Assembly: GCF_041434935.1 (NCBI RefSeq)
Contig: NZ_CP107964.1
Span: forward strand, 2,356,001-2,420,000
Direction of reading: 5' to 3'
DNA: 64,000 nt
Source: Kitasatospora sp. NBC_00374
Lineage (GTDB): Bacteria; Actinomycetota; Actinomycetes; Streptomycetales; Streptomycetaceae
In this document: positions 15,626-24,904 of the stretch, piece by piece
Position numbering within the stretch: the stretch's first letter is position 1
Layout of the letters: every line of letters begins with the position of its first letter
Translations under genes and position numbers: made by a program
Notes under the pieces: model-generated
Databases searched by the model: none
Told to the model about the DNA's origin: nothing
Seen by the model: the letters and a program-made list of their open reading frames with translations, nothing else

Positions 15626-18526
15626 TCAGTTGAAGGGGATCCGCAGGACCGAGGCGCTGCCCTGGGCCTGGGTCGCGCCGACCCGCAGCTGGGACGGGAC
15701 GTTGCCGATCGCCGACCAGACCTCCACCCGGACGGTCCCGTGGGTGAGGGTGCCGAGCGTGCCGGTCGCGTTGGCCAGGCCCGCGCCTGCGCCCGAGTAG
15801 CGTTCCCAGCCGGCCACCGGGTCGGTCGCGAAGTAGCGGTAGGTCTCGACCCGGTCGAAGGCGCCGTCGCCGGTGAGGTCGTAGGAGACCCGGACCTGCT
15901 GCCCGAGGCCGACCGCGGAGCCGGCGTCCAGGTAGAGGTCGAAGTCGGTGCTCGCACCGGGCTTGAGGGTGCCGCTGAGGTTGCGGATCTCGTAGACCTT
16001 GGCCTGGTACGGCGTGCCGTCGTGGTTGCCACCGCCGGCCGAGGGCACGGTGTCCGTCGCGGCGGCGCTGCCGTAGGCGGTGGTGAGGGTGCCGGCGGGC
16101 TGGAGGTAGAAGGTGTTCCCGCTGCCGGCCGGCACCGACGGTGACGGTGACGGCGACGGCGACGACGAGCCCGACGGCGAGGACGAGGGAGACGGGGACG
16201 GAGAAGGCGACGGCGGGTCGGTCGGCCCGCCCGTGCCGCCGTCCTGGAAGGCGCCGCGCTCGCTGGCCGCCGAGCGGGCCGGCACGGTCAGCGTGTAGCC
16301 GTCGGAGAAGCGGACGGTCCGGGTGGCCGTGGTGTAGTTGTGGGCCACGTGGGTGCGGGTGGCGCCGTTGGCGAAGACGGCGGCCGTCGGGGTGTCGGCG
16401 GTGGTGGCGGGGTCGAGGGTGCCGAGCGCGGCGAGGGCGTAGATCCAGTGGTAGGTGTGTGCCCTGGACTCGCCCTCCTCCGGCGTGTAGCCGCCGTTGC
16501 CGCTGTCCCAGGCGGCCTTGGCGGCGGCCGGGTCGGCGAGGGCCTGGAACTCCCAGAGCAGGTCGCGCCAGTCGGTGAGGACCCCGCCGTTGTTCGCCTT
16601 GAGTTCGGCCAGGTTGGCCCGGATCTCGTCCTGGCGGCGGGCCAGGTAGAGCGAACCTCCGGTGACGGGCAGCACGTTGATGCCGTGGATCATGCCGGGT
16701 GCCGCGGTCCACCAGGTGGAGTAGGCGGCGCCGCTGCCCCAGACCATCCCGACGGTGTCGTGGCCGAAGGCGGCCGGGAAGTTGGCGTGGTCGGCGTCGA
16801 ACCAGTACTGCTCGACCGCGTTCGCCTCGGTGGTGTAGAGGTAGACGCCGAGGTCGCGCAGGGTGGTGTCGCCGGTGGCGGAGCCGTAGAGGATCAGCCC
16901 GGCGCTGAAGTTGAGCGACTCGGAGGAGGACTCCTGGTTGTTGCCCGCGGCGAAGGCCGCGTGGCCGGCGGCCCAGCCGTGGCCGGCGTAGACGTCGAAG
17001 TTGCGCAGCAGCGGGAAGCGGGTGTCGGCGCGGTCGGCGTTGGCGGCGTCCTTGGCGAGCATCCTGACCATGCCGCCCCAGGCGGAGTCGGCGGCCCAGG
17101 CGCTGTCGTAGCGGGCGACGGTGGCGGCGGCCTGGATGAAGTACCCGTAGTGGAAGTGGTGGTCGTTGAGTTCGCCGTCGGTGCCGTAGGAGGCGGGGTA
17201 GCCGATCAGGGTCTTCCACACCGTGTCGTAGGCGAAGCCGGGTGAGCCGGTGCCCTTGAACCAGGTCTGCAGCTTCCCCTTGATCAGGCCGAGCAGCTTG
17301 TCCCTGGTCGCGGCGTCGCCCAGCTGGTCGGCGACGGGGACGAGTTGGGCGAGCCGGCCGAGGGCCTTGCCGGTCCAGTAGGTGTCGGTGGCGCCCGCGA
17401 ACGGGTCGGCGGCGTCGGCCTCCTGGCGGACCAGCGCGCCGAGGGCCGCCCGGTCGTGGCCGCCGACGTCCGGCAGCGAGGGCAGGACGCCGCCGACGCT
17501 CTGCACGGTGGTGAAGCCGCCGCCCTGGCGGACCTTCATCTGCCCGCGCGGCGACACGTAGGTGAGCGCGGTCAACGGGTCGGCGGTGGCCCGCCACTGG
17601 TGCGGGTAGAGCGCGAGCAGGGTGCCGCTCTGGGTGCCCTCCTGGGCGGTGGTGGTGGCGGTGTACGTGGTGGTGAGGGTGCCCGCCGCGGGCTGGTAGC
17701 TCCAGTCGGCCCTGGTGTCGGTGACGAAGCTGTACGCGTAGGTGCGGAAGAGCGCCAGGTCGGACTGGGCGGGCAGGACGGCGACGGAGTAGTAGTCCTT
17801 GGCGCCGAGCGCGGCGCTCAGGGTGGTGCCGTTGACGTTCCAGCTGGTGCCGGTGGGGGCGAACAGGCCGTAGTTGTGGCCACCCACGGTGATGCCGAGG
17901 ACGTTGCCCTGATTGGCGAAGACGGTGGGGGCGGCGGCCGTGGTGATCTGGGCCGCGCCGCCGGTGGCGTGGGCGTAGACGTAGGGCAGGCCGTGTCCGA
18001 CGGTGGCGCTGAAGGTGTGTGCGCCGTCGGCCCAGTACGGGGTGACGGTCCAGTCGGTCCAGCCGTCGACCTTGGTGTCCGGGGAGTTGAGACCGGCCAC
18101 GCCGAGGGTGAGGTCCCGGGTGTGGGTGTAGTCGTACTGGCGCCCGTCCGGGGTGATGGTCGGGGTGGTGGGGTAGCCGACCTCCAGTCCGCCGGCGACC
18201 GCCTTGAAGGTGAGCGGGTGGCCGTACATGTTCTCCGAGTACGGGTTGCCCGCGTAGCGCTGGAAGACCAGGGAGGACCACCAGTCGTTGGTCGGCACGG
18301 CCTTGCCGGCCATCCGCGGGGTGACCTTGGGCGCGACGGGCGCGCCGTCGGAGTTGCTCGGGCCGACCGTGCCGGCGGGGCGGCTGTCGCTGTAGCCGCC
18401 GAGGCCGACGGGGACGGTCGCGGCGGCGGCGCTGCCCGCGCCGACGGTCGCGGCCAGCGCGGCCGCGGCGGCGAGCGCCAGCGCCGTGACGGCGGCTGCC
18501 GGGCGGCGCACGGATCTGAGCTTCAT
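15626..18526 (-). CDS. Secreted GH81 endo-beta-1,3-glucanase with C-terminal accessory domain
   Basis: A 966-residue exoenzyme. Residues 1-36 are a signal peptide (basic start, hydrophobic core, ending GSAAAAT). Residues about 40-720 are a GH81 catalytic region with NDWWSSLVFQRY, SENMYGHPLTF, the GELNDHHFHYGYFIQAA motif holding the likely acid Asp, and NNQESSSESLNF carrying the likely nucleophile/base Glu residues. A Ser/Pro linker (about 770-800) joins a roughly 130-residue beta domain (TFYLQPAGTL) that may bind glucan. GAGGTGG precedes the ATG at 18526; the frame is open to 18670. A CebR-type operator at 18569-18582 lies 43 bp upstream, placing it in the same regulon as the divergent ABC transporter. 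Confidence 0.88.
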   Translation of the reverse strand: MKLRSVRRPAAAVTALALAAAAALAATVGAGSAAAATVPVGLGGYSDSRPAGTVGPSNSDGAPVAPKVTPRMAGKAVPTNDWWSSLVFQRYAGNPYSENMYGHPLTFKAVAGGLEVGYPTTPTITPDGRQYDYTHTRDLTLGVAGLNSPDTKVDGWTDWTVTPYWADGAHTFSATVGHGLPYVYAHATGGAAQITTAAAPTVFANQGNVLGITVGGHNYGLFAPTGTSWNVNGTTLSAALGAKDYYSVAVLPAQSDLALFRTYAYSFVTDTRADWSYQPAAGTLTTTYTATTTAQEGTQSGTLLALYPHQWRATADPLTALTYVSPRGQMKVRQGGGFTTVQSVGGVLPSLPDVGGHDRAALGALVRQEADAADPFAGATDTYWTGKALGRLAQLVPVADQLGDAATRDKLLGLIKGKLQTWFKGTGSPGFAYDTVWKTLIGYPASYGTDGELNDHHFHYGYFIQAAATVARYDSAWAADSAWGGMVRMLAKDAANADRADTRFPLLRNFDVYAGHGWAAGHAAFAAGNNQESSSESLNFSAGLILYGSATGDTTLRDLGVYLYTTEANAVEQYWFDADHANFPAAFGHDTVGMVWGSGAAYSTWWTAAPGMIHGINVLPVTGGSLYLARRQDEIRANLAELKANNGGVLTDWRDLLWEFQALADPAAAKAAWDSGNGGYTPEEGESRAHTYHWIYALAALGTLDPATTADTPTAAVFANGATRTHVAHNYTTATRTVRFSDGYTLTVPARSAASERGAFQDGGTGGPTDPPSPSPSPSPSSSPSGSSSPSPSPSPSVPAGSGNTFYLQPAGTLTTAYGSAAATDTVPSAGGGNHDGTPYQAKVYEIRNLSGTLKPGASTDFDLYLDAGSAVGLGQQVRVSYDLTGDGAFDRVETYRYFATDPVAGWERYSGAGAGLANATGTLGTLTHGTVRVEVWSAIGNVPSQLRVGATQAQGSASVLRIPFN

Positions 18527-18568
18527 GGATCCACCTCGGGTGGGGGGACGGTGGGTGCGAGCACCGCA

Positions 18569-18582
18569 TGAGAGCGCTCTCA
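18569..18582. promoter_or_regulatory. CebR-type operator (glucanase side)
   Basis: TGAGAGCGCTCTCA, a perfect 14-bp palindrome, 43 bp upstream of the glucanase start on the minus strand. LacI-family repressors of the CebR type bind such sites. Confidence 0.88.
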
Positions 18583-18743
18583 GCGTTGGGACGCTAGAGC
18601 CACCGAAAGCCACTGTCAACGCTCCGGACACAATCCCCGCCTTCACCCTCTGAACGCGGTTCGGCGCCAACCCCGAAGATTACGTTCGGGTTTCGGGCCC
18701 TTGACGAGCGTGAACGCCACCGGGCACTCTCCTGACATCGCAT

Positions 18744-18757
18744 TGAGAGCGCTCTCA
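18744..18757. promoter_or_regulatory. CebR-type operator (transporter side)
   Basis: An identical perfect palindrome TGAGAGCGCTCTCA, 58 bp before the cebE-like ATG and 175 bp from the glucanase-side copy. The two boxes could be bridged by a repressor dimer pair. Confidence 0.88.
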
Positions 18758-18814
18758 GAACTTCCCGGCACCTACGCCGCCACCCACCGACCTGCTGCGC
18801 CAGGAGGCACCCCC

Positions 18815-20122
18815 ATGCGCCCGTTCAGAAGCCGCACCACCGCCGCCGCTCTCGGATCCACCGCACTCGCCGCCGCCCTGCTGCTCACCGGCTGCGGATC
18901 CGGCGGCCCGGCCTCCAAGGACACCGCCGCCGACGCCAAGGTCACCCTCACGGTGGACCTCTTCGGCACCTTCGGTTTCAAGGAGAGCGGCCTCTACGAC
19001 GAGTACTCCAAGCTCCACCCCAACGTCACCATCAAGCAGACCGACACCCAGGACGAGGCCCAGTACTGGCAGGCGCTGCAGACCAAGCTCGCGGGCGGCG
19101 GCGGCCTCGCCGACGTCCAGGGCCTGGAGGTCGGCCGGGCGGCGAGCGTGGTGCAGAAGCAGGCGGACAAGTTCACCGACCTGAAGACCCTCGGCCTCGG
19201 CGGGGTCAACGACGAGCTGGTGCCGTGGAAGGGTGCCGCCGTCAAGACCGCCGACGGCCGGGTGCTGGGCGCCGGCACCGACATCGGCCCGGAGGCGATC
19301 TGCTACCGCACCGACCTCTTCAAGGCCGCCGGCCTGCCCACCGACCGCACCGAGCTGGCCGCCAAGTGGTCCACCTGGCAGGGCTACCTGGACCTCGGCA
19401 AGACGTACGCCGGCAAGGCCGAGCCCGGCAACGCCTGGACCGACAGCGCGGCCGGCATGTTCACCGCCGAGGTCGGCCAGCAGAAGGTCCGGTACGCCGA
19501 CGAGAGCGGGAAGCCCGTCTTCGACACCAGCGCGGCCGTCAGGACCGCCTGGACGGACGCCAACCGGCTGGTGGCCGACGGCCTGTCCGCCAAGCTGCCG
19601 CAGTGGACCCCGGAGTGGAACAAGGCCTTCACCACCGGCAAGTTCGCCACCCTCAGCTGCCCCGCCTGGATGATCGGCTACATCAAGGGCCAGGCCGGTG
19701 ACGCCGGCACGGGCAAGTGGGACATCGCCCCCGGCCCCGGCAAGACCGGCAACTGGGGCGGCTCGTACCTGACGATCCCGCGTACCGCCAAGCACCCGAA
19801 GGAGGCCGCCGAGCTGGTCAAGTGGCTCACCGCCAAGGAGCAGCAGGCCAAGCTCTTCACCAAGCAGGGCTCCTTCCCGTCCAGCACCGGGGCGCAGGCC
19901 GAGATCAAGGCCACCACGGACCCGTACTTCAACAACGCCCCGATCGGCCAGATCTTCAGCGAGTCGGCCGCCAACATGCCCGCCCAGGTGCTCGGCACCG
20001 AGGACGGCGTGATCGGCAAGGCCTTCACCGACGCCCTGGGCGAGGTGGAGCGCACCGCCACCGCTCCGGACACCGCCTGGCAGCACGCCATGGACAACAT
20101 CAGGAAGGCCAACGGCAACTGA
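18815..20122 (+). CDS. cebE: Sugar ABC transporter substrate-binding lipoprotein (CebE-like)
   Basis: A 435-residue extracellular solute-binding protein (family 1). The signal peptide ends in the lipobox LLLTGC with the lipidated Cys at residue 27. The mature domain has the family pattern KVTLTVDLFGTFGFKE, GLEVGRAASVVQKQ, GPEAICYRTDLFKAAGLP and GGSYLTIPRTAKHP. It should capture beta-gluco-oligosaccharides outside the cell. AGGAGG lies nine bases before the ATG. First gene of the cebE-cebF-cebG-bglC operon. No ATP-binding subunit is encoded nearby, as expected, since CebEFG systems use the shared MsiK ATPase. Confidence 0.88.
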   Translation: MRPFRSRTTAAALGSTALAAALLLTGCGSGGPASKDTAADAKVTLTVDLFGTFGFKESGLYDEYSKLHPNVTIKQTDTQDEAQYWQALQTKLAGGGGLADVQGLEVGRAASVVQKQADKFTDLKTLGLGGVNDELVPWKGAAVKTADGRVLGAGTDIGPEAICYRTDLFKAAGLPTDRTELAAKWSTWQGYLDLGKTYAGKAEPGNAWTDSAAGMFTAEVGQQKVRYADESGKPVFDTSAAVRTAWTDANRLVADGLSAKLPQWTPEWNKAFTTGKFATLSCPAWMIGYIKGQAGDAGTGKWDIAPGPGKTGNWGGSYLTIPRTAKHPKEAAELVKWLTAKEQQAKLFTKQGSFPSSTGAQAEIKATTDPYFNNAPIGQIFSESAANMPAQVLGTEDGVIGKAFTDALGEVERTATAPDTAWQHAMDNIRKANGN

Positions 20123-20199
20123 CCCGCCGGCAGCCACCCGCTCCCGGCCCGGCCGGCCGTCGCCGGCCCGGGCCGGGAGCCCCGTCGAAGGACTCCTCC

Positions 20200-21138
20200 A
20201 TGGCCATCTCCTCCGCCCGGCTGCCCGCCGTGGCATCCGCCGGGCCCCGGCCCCGGCGGGCCGGCCGGCTCGCCCCGTACGGCTTCGTCGCCCCCTTCTT
20301 CGTCCTGTTCGCGGCCTTCGGCCTGTTCCCGCTGCTCTACACCGCGTACGTCTCACTGCACCGGGTCGAGCTGCAGACGGCGGACCGGATGGACTGGCTC
20401 GGGCTGCAGAACTACACCCGCCTCCTCGAGGACCCGTTCTTCTGGAACGCGCTGCGCAACACCTTCACCATCGGGGTGCTCTCCACCGTCCCGCAGCTGC
20501 TGATGGCGCTGGGCCTGGCCCATCTGCTCAACTACCGGCTGCGCGGCCGGACGTTCTTCCGGGTCGCGATGCTGATGCCGTACGCGACCTCGGTGGCCGC
20601 CGCGACCCTGGTGTTCGCGCAGCTCTTCGGCCGGGACTACGGCCTGATCAACTGGGCGCTCGGCAGCGTCGGACTGGACCCGGTGGACTGGCAGGCCGAC
20701 ACCTGGGCCTCGCAGTTCGGCGTCTCGGCCATCGTCACCTGGCGCTGGACCGGCTACAACGCGCTGATCTACCTGGCCGGCATGCAGGCCATCCCGGCCG
20801 ACCTGTACGAGTCCGCGGCCGTGGACGGCGCCTCCCGCTGGCAGCAGTTCCGCCACATCACCGTGCCGGGCCTGCGGCCGACCATCGTCTTCACCGTGGT
20901 GGTGTCCACCATCGGCGCCACCCAGCTGTTCGGCGAACCGCTGCTGTACGAGGGCAACTCGGGCGGCGGCATCTCGCACCAGTACCAGACCCTCGGCCTC
21001 TACATGTACGAGCAGGGCTGGTCCTTCTTCCACCTGGGCCGGGCGGCCGCCGTGGCCTGGGTGATGTTCCTGCTGATCGTGGTGCTGGCCCTGGTCAACG
21101 CGGCCGTCGCCGCCCGTCGCAACCGTACGGACCGGTGA
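20200..21138 (+). CDS. cebF: Sugar ABC transporter permease (CebF-like)
   Basis: A 312-residue MalF-type permease with six predicted membrane helices after a short basic N-terminus ([26 protein letters not shown] starts helix 1). The EAA loop that contacts the ATPase is [20 protein letters not shown]. It forms the channel with CebG. The frame is open further left but overlaps cebE. The ATG at 20200 lies 77 bp after the cebE stop. The stop overlaps the GTG of cebG. Confidence 0.87.
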   Translation: MAISSARLPAVASAGPRPRRAGRLAPYGFVAPFFVLFAAFGLFPLLYTAYVSLHRVELQTADRMDWLGLQNYTRLLEDPFFWNALRNTFTIGVLSTVPQLLMALGLAHLLNYRLRGRTFFRVAMLMPYATSVAAATLVFAQLFGRDYGLINWALGSVGLDPVDWQADTWASQFGVSAIVTWRWTGYNALIYLAGMQAIPADLYESAAVDGASRWQQFRHITVPGLRPTIVFTVVVSTIGATQLFGEPLLYEGNSGGGISHQYQTLGLYMYEQGWSFFHLGRAAAVAWVMFLLIVVLALVNAAVAARRNRTDR

Positions 21139-21980
21139 TCGAGATGAAGCCCGCCAAGCGCTCCCCCCTGCAGGGCGGCCCGCTCGCCTACGCGGTGCTG
21201 GGCGTCGCCACCCTGCTGGCCGTGTTCCCGTTCTACTGGACCCTGGTGGCCGCCAGCCGGTCCAACTCCGAGCTCAGCGCGGCGACTCCGGCGCTGACCC
21301 CGGGGCCCAACCTGTTCCACAACCTCGGCGAGGCGCTGCAGCAGGCCGCCATCGGCACCGCGCTGCTCAACTCGCTGCTGGTCTCGTCCGTCGTGACGGC
21401 GGGCGTGGTGCTCTCCTCCACCCTGGCCGGGTTCGCCTTCGCCAAGCTGCGGTTCCGCGGCCGCGGGCTGCTGCTCGCCGTCACCGTCGGCACGATGATG
21501 ATCCCGCCGCAGCTCGGCGTGATCCCGCTGTTCATGGTGATCGTCAAGCTGGACCTGCAGAACAAGCTGCCGGCCGTCGTGCTGCCCTCGCTGGTGTCGG
21601 CCTTCGGGGTGTTCTTCATGCGGCAGTTCCTGCTCCAGGCGCTGCCCGACGAGCTGATCGAGGCCGGCCGGGTCGACGGCGCCTCGCTGCTGCGGATCTT
21701 CCGGTCGATCGTGCTGCCGGTGGCCCGCCCGGGGATGGCCGTGCTCGGCATGCTGACCTTCATGGCCACCTGGAACGACTTCTTCTGGCCGATCGTCGCG
21801 CTCAGCTCGCAGAACCCCACGGTACAGGTGGCGCTCAAGTCCCTCGGCCAGGGCTACGTGCCCGACCAGTCCATCGTCATGGCGGGCACCCTGCTCGGGA
21901 CCCTGCCCGTGCTGGTGGTCTTCGCCCTGCTCGGCCGCCAGATCGTCGGCGGCATCATGCAGGGCGCGGTCAAGGGATGA
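21135..21980 (+). CDS. cebG: Sugar ABC transporter permease (CebG-like)
   Basis: A 281-residue MalG-type permease with six membrane helices. The EAA loop reads [20 protein letters not shown], and the typical NP-region motif [11 protein letters not shown] lies in the penultimate helix. The GTG start forms a GTGA overlap with cebF; an ATG three codons later is an alternative. The stop overlaps the ATG of the beta-glucosidase gene, so transport and intracellular hydrolysis are translationally linked. Confidence 0.87.
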   Translation: MIEMKPAKRSPLQGGPLAYAVLGVATLLAVFPFYWTLVAASRSNSELSAATPALTPGPNLFHNLGEALQQAAIGTALLNSLLVSSVVTAGVVLSSTLAGFAFAKLRFRGRGLLLAVTVGTMMIPPQLGVIPLFMVIVKLDLQNKLPAVVLPSLVSAFGVFFMRQFLLQALPDELIEAGRVDGASLLRIFRSIVLPVARPGMAVLGMLTFMATWNDFFWPIVALSSQNPTVQVALKSLGQGYVPDQSIVMAGTLLGTLPVLVVFALLGRQIVGGIMQGAVKG

Positions 21981-23434
21981 ACACTCAACTCACGATCTTG
22001 GAAGGCGAGATGACAGTCGAAGCCCTGCCCTCCCCGGTCCGCACCGGCTTCCCCGCCGACTTCGTCTGGGGCGCGGCCACCGCCGCGTACCAGATCGAGG
22101 GCGCGGCGGCGCTGGACGGCCGCACGCCGTCCATCTGGGACACCTTCAGCCACACCCCCGGCAAGGTCCGCAACGGGGACACCGGCGACATCGCCGCGGA
22201 CCACTACCACCGATACCGCGAGGACATCGCCCTGATGTCCGAACTCGGCCTGGGCGCCTACCGGTTCTCGCTGTCCTGGCCACGGGTGCGGCCGGGCGGA
22301 CAGGGGCCCGCCAACCGGGCCGGGCTGGACTTCTACGACCGCCTGGTGGACGAGCTGCTGGCCAACGGCGTCACCCCCGTCGCCACCCTCTACCACTGGG
22401 ACCTGCCGCAGGAGCTGGAGGACGAAGGCGGCTGGACCGACCGGGACACCGCGTACCGCTTCGCCGAGTACGCCGCGATCGCCGCCGAGGCGCTCGGCGA
22501 CCGGGTCCCCACCTGGACCACCCTCAACGAGCCCTGGTGCAGCGCCTTCCTCGGCTACGGCAACGGCGTGCACGCACCCGGGCGCACCGACCCGGTGGCG
22601 GCCCTGACCGCCCACCACCACCTGCTGCTGGCGCACGGCCTGGGCACCGCCGCGCTGCGGTCCGCGCTGCCCGCCGGTGCGCAGGTCTCGCTCACCCTCA
22701 ACCTGGCCGCGGTGCGCCCGCTCTCGACCGACCCCGGGGATCTCGACGCGGCCCGCCGGATCGACGGCCTGGCCAACCGGATCTTCCTGGACCCGGTCTT
22801 CCACGGCCGCTACCCCGCCGACGTGCTCGCCGACACCGCGCAGCTGACCGACTGGGCCTTCGTCCGGGACGGCGACCTGGCCGAGATCTCCCGCCCGATC
22901 GACTCGCTGGGGATCAACTACTACACCCCGACGGTGGTCGCGGCCGACGACCCGGCGGCGCCGGCCCCCCGCCAGGACGGCCACGCCGGCGAGCTCTCCC
23001 CGTGGCCCGCCGACCGGGGCGTGCGGTTCCTGCCGGCCGAGGGCAGCCGCACCGCGATGGGCTGGCCGGTGGACGCCGACGGCCTGTACGAGCTGCTCAC
23101 CCGGCTGCGCGACGACCTGCCGGGCCTGCCGCTGCTGGTCACCGAGAACGGCGCCGCGTACGAGGACTACACCGACCCCTCGGGTGCGGTGCACGATCCG
23201 GAGCGGGTCGCGTACCTGCACGGACACCTGTCGGCGGTGCGCCGGGCGATGGCCGACGGCGCCCCGGTGCGCGGGTACTTCCTGTGGTCGCTGCTGGACA
23301 ACTTCGAGTGGGCGTACGGGTACAGCAAGCGGTTCGGGATCGTGCACGTGGACTTCGCCAGCCAGCGTCGCACGCCCAAGGACAGCGCGCGCTGGTACGC
23401 CCGGGTGATCCGGACCGGTGACCTGCCGCAGTGA
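21977..23434 (+). CDS. bglC: Intracellular GH1 beta-glucosidase (BglC-like)
   Basis: A 485-residue GH1 enzyme that should hydrolyse imported beta-linked disaccharides to glucose. Signature regions are [19 protein letters not shown] near the N-terminus, the acid/base Glu in [10 protein letters not shown] and the nucleophile Glu in [11 protein letters not shown], with [19 protein letters not shown] near the C-terminus. There is no signal peptide, consistent with a cytoplasmic role. The first ATG overlaps the cebG stop (ATGA). An in-frame ATG at 22010 has GGAAGGCGAG directly before it and may be the main start. A strong terminator follows at 23454. Confidence 0.93.
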   Translation: MNTQLTILEGEMTVEALPSPVRTGFPADFVWGAATAAYQIEGAAALDGRTPSIWDTFSHTPGKVRNGDTGDIAADHYHRYREDIALMSELGLGAYRFSLSWPRVRPGGQGPANRAGLDFYDRLVDELLANGVTPVATLYHWDLPQELEDEGGWTDRDTAYRFAEYAAIAAEALGDRVPTWTTLNEPWCSAFLGYGNGVHAPGRTDPVAALTAHHHLLLAHGLGTAALRSALPAGAQVSLTLNLAAVRPLSTDPGDLDAARRIDGLANRIFLDPVFHGRYPADVLADTAQLTDWAFVRDGDLAEISRPIDSLGINYYTPTVVAADDPAAPAPRQDGHAGELSPWPADRGVRFLPAEGSRTAMGWPVDADGLYELLTRLRDDLPGLPLLVTENGAAYEDYTDPSGAVHDPERVAYLHGHLSAVRRAMADGAPVRGYFLWSLLDNFEWAYGYSKRFGIVHVDFASQRRTPKDSARWYARVIRTGDLPQ

Positions 23435-23453
23435 CCGGGCCGACCCCCCGACG

Positions 23454-23499
23454 GCCGCGAGGCCGCCCCGAGACCTGACGGCCGGGGCGGCCTCGCGGC
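23454..23499. terminator. Terminator between bglC and rsgA
   Basis: A perfect 17-bp inverted repeat (23454-23470 / 23483-23499) with a 12-base loop between the convergent bglC and rsgA genes. It can serve both. Confidence 0.85.
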
Positions 23500-23534
23500 A
23501 CGCACGGTGAGCGCTGCGGGTGGTGTGAGCGGTG

Positions 23535-24626
23535 TCAGCGGTGCCGGGTCGGGCTGTTCGGCCCGCGCATCGACTTGGTGATCGTCTTCCACTTCTGCAA
23601 CTGCTCCTTGCGCAGCCGGGCGTCGGTGCGCGAGGCGATCCAGGCACCCTCCCGCTGGAGCTTGCGGTAGCTCTCCATCCGCCGGTACGGCAGGATGCCG
23701 TCCTCCAGCGCGGCCAGCACGGCGCAGCCCGGCTCGCTCTGGTGCCCGCAGTCGTCGAAGCGGCACTGCTCGGCGAGCTCCTCAATCTCGGAGAAGGCCT
23801 GGCCGAGGCCCTCGCCGCCGTAGAGGCCGACCTCCCGCAGACCGGGGGTGTCGATCACCAGGCCGCCGCCGGGCAGCGCGATGAGCTCGCGGGTGGTGGT
23901 GGTGTGCCGGCCCTTGCCGTCACTGTCGCGGGTCTGCTGGACGGTCATCACCTCCCGTCCGGCGAGCGCGTTGGTCAGGGTGGACTTGCCGGCTCCGGAC
24001 TGCCCGATCAGGGCGCTGGAGCCGGGTGCGCAGGCACGCAGCACGTCGATGCCCTCGCCGGTCTCGGCGCTGACCGCGAGCACGGTCACGCCGGGCGCGA
24101 TGTGCTCGACGTCGGCCCGGATGTGGTCGGCGTCGTCCACCAGGTCGGCCTTGGTGAGGACGACGACCGGTTCGGCGCCGGACTCCCAGGCCAGGGCGAG
24201 GAAGCGTTCGATCCGGCCGAGGTCGGGATCGAGGGCGAGCGAGACGGCGATCAGGACGGTGTCGATGTTGGCGGCCAGCACCTGGCCGTCCGAGCGACCG
24301 CCGGAGGCCTTGCGGACGATGGCGGTGGAGCGCGGCAGCAGGGCGCTGACGGTGGGCAGTGGGGCGGCGGCCAGGTCGACGGCGGCCCAGTCGCCGGTGC
24401 ACGGGCCGTGCACCGGGTCGGAGCTGCCGACCGGCCGGGAGTCGGCGCGGACGGTGCGCAGTTCGCCGGTTTCGGGGTCGGCCAGCAGGACGTCGCAGCG
24501 TCCGCGGTCGACCCGGGCGATCCGCGCGGGGGTGAGACCCGCCTCGGCGAGGGGGGCGAATTCGGCGGCCCTGCTCTGGTCCCAGCCGTGGCCGGAGAGC
24601 GGGTGGGCAGCGGAAACGGAGTTCAA
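23535..24626 (-). CDS. rsgA: Ribosome small-subunit-dependent GTPase A
   Basis: A 363-residue circularly permuted GTPase that helps mature 30S subunits. An N-terminal OB-like domain (about 20-110) is followed by G4 (VVLTKADLV), G1 (IGQSGAGKST) and G3 (DTPGLREVG) in permuted order, then a C-terminal zinc site CRFDDCGHQSEPGC. The TTG at 24626 has GAAGGG seven bases upstream and gives the family N-terminus (NSVSAAHPLSGHGWDQ). A longer frame to 24854 would run through the upstream ORF. Streptomycetes usually encode another rsgA beside aroA, so this could be a second copy, which cannot be checked here. Confidence 0.88.
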   Translation of the reverse strand: MNSVSAAHPLSGHGWDQSRAAEFAPLAEAGLTPARIARVDRGRCDVLLADPETGELRTVRADSRPVGSSDPVHGPCTGDWAAVDLAAAPLPTVSALLPRSTAIVRKASGGRSDGQVLAANIDTVLIAVSLALDPDLGRIERFLALAWESGAEPVVVLTKADLVDDADHIRADVEHIAPGVTVLAVSAETGEGIDVLRACAPGSSALIGQSGAGKSTLTNALAGREVMTVQQTRDSDGKGRHTTTTRELIALPGGGLVIDTPGLREVGLYGGEGLGQAFSEIEELAEQCRFDDCGHQSEPGCAVLAALEDGILPYRRMESYRKLQREGAWIASRTDARLRKEQLQKWKTITKSMRGPNSPTRHR

Positions 24627-24670
24627 CGGGGTGACCCTTCGGAGGGTGTGGCCCCGGCTGTGTGCGCGCA

Positions 24671-24699
24671 CGGCGCGGCACGCACCGACGGTGCGTGGT
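24671..24699 (-). promoter_or_regulatory. Stem-loop between leader ORF and rsgA
   Basis: On the minus strand CACGCACCG-T-CGGTGCGTG (24698-24680) forms a strong hairpin starting 18 bases after the leader ORF stop. The following GC-rich segment can pair alternatively with its right arm, the layout of a translation-dependent attenuator. Inference from sequence only. Confidence 0.4.
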
Positions 24700-24715
24700 G
24701 GAACAGCGGTTGGAG

Positions 24716-24790
24716 TCAGCCGGAGACCACGGAGATAAGAACAGTGGGCTTCTGAGCGCTCGCAGCACTCACCGTAACGACGGCCATCAC
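24716..24790 (-). CDS. Short upstream ORF / leader peptide of rsgA
   Basis: A 24-codon ORF with GTG start at 24790, or ATG at 24787, preceded by the near-consensus Shine-Dalgarno AGGAGGTG (24804-24797). The peptide begins MAVVTVSAASAQKP and ends SVVSG. It stops 90 bases before the rsgA start. The ribosome binding site is far better than that of rsgA itself, so it is very likely translated. It resembles regulatory leader peptides whose translation controls the downstream gene. I do not recognise it from a named family. Confidence 0.55.
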   Translation of the reverse strand: MMAVVTVSAASAQKPTVLISVVSG

Positions 24791-24904
24791 GGTCCTCACC
24801 TCCTGATTCATTCCAAGCTGACGGGCGCGGCCCACCGCGGGCCGGTCCGAACACGGGAACCGTAGCCCGGCCGGGCGGTGGGCCGCCACCGATTTACCGC
24901 GCGG

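Noticed and set aside
24751-24765. Fourth CebR box in the rsgA leader (TGAGCGCTCGCA)
   Set aside because: Only the GAGCGCTC core matches; symmetry and flanks are lost, and it lies inside the uORF coding sequence.
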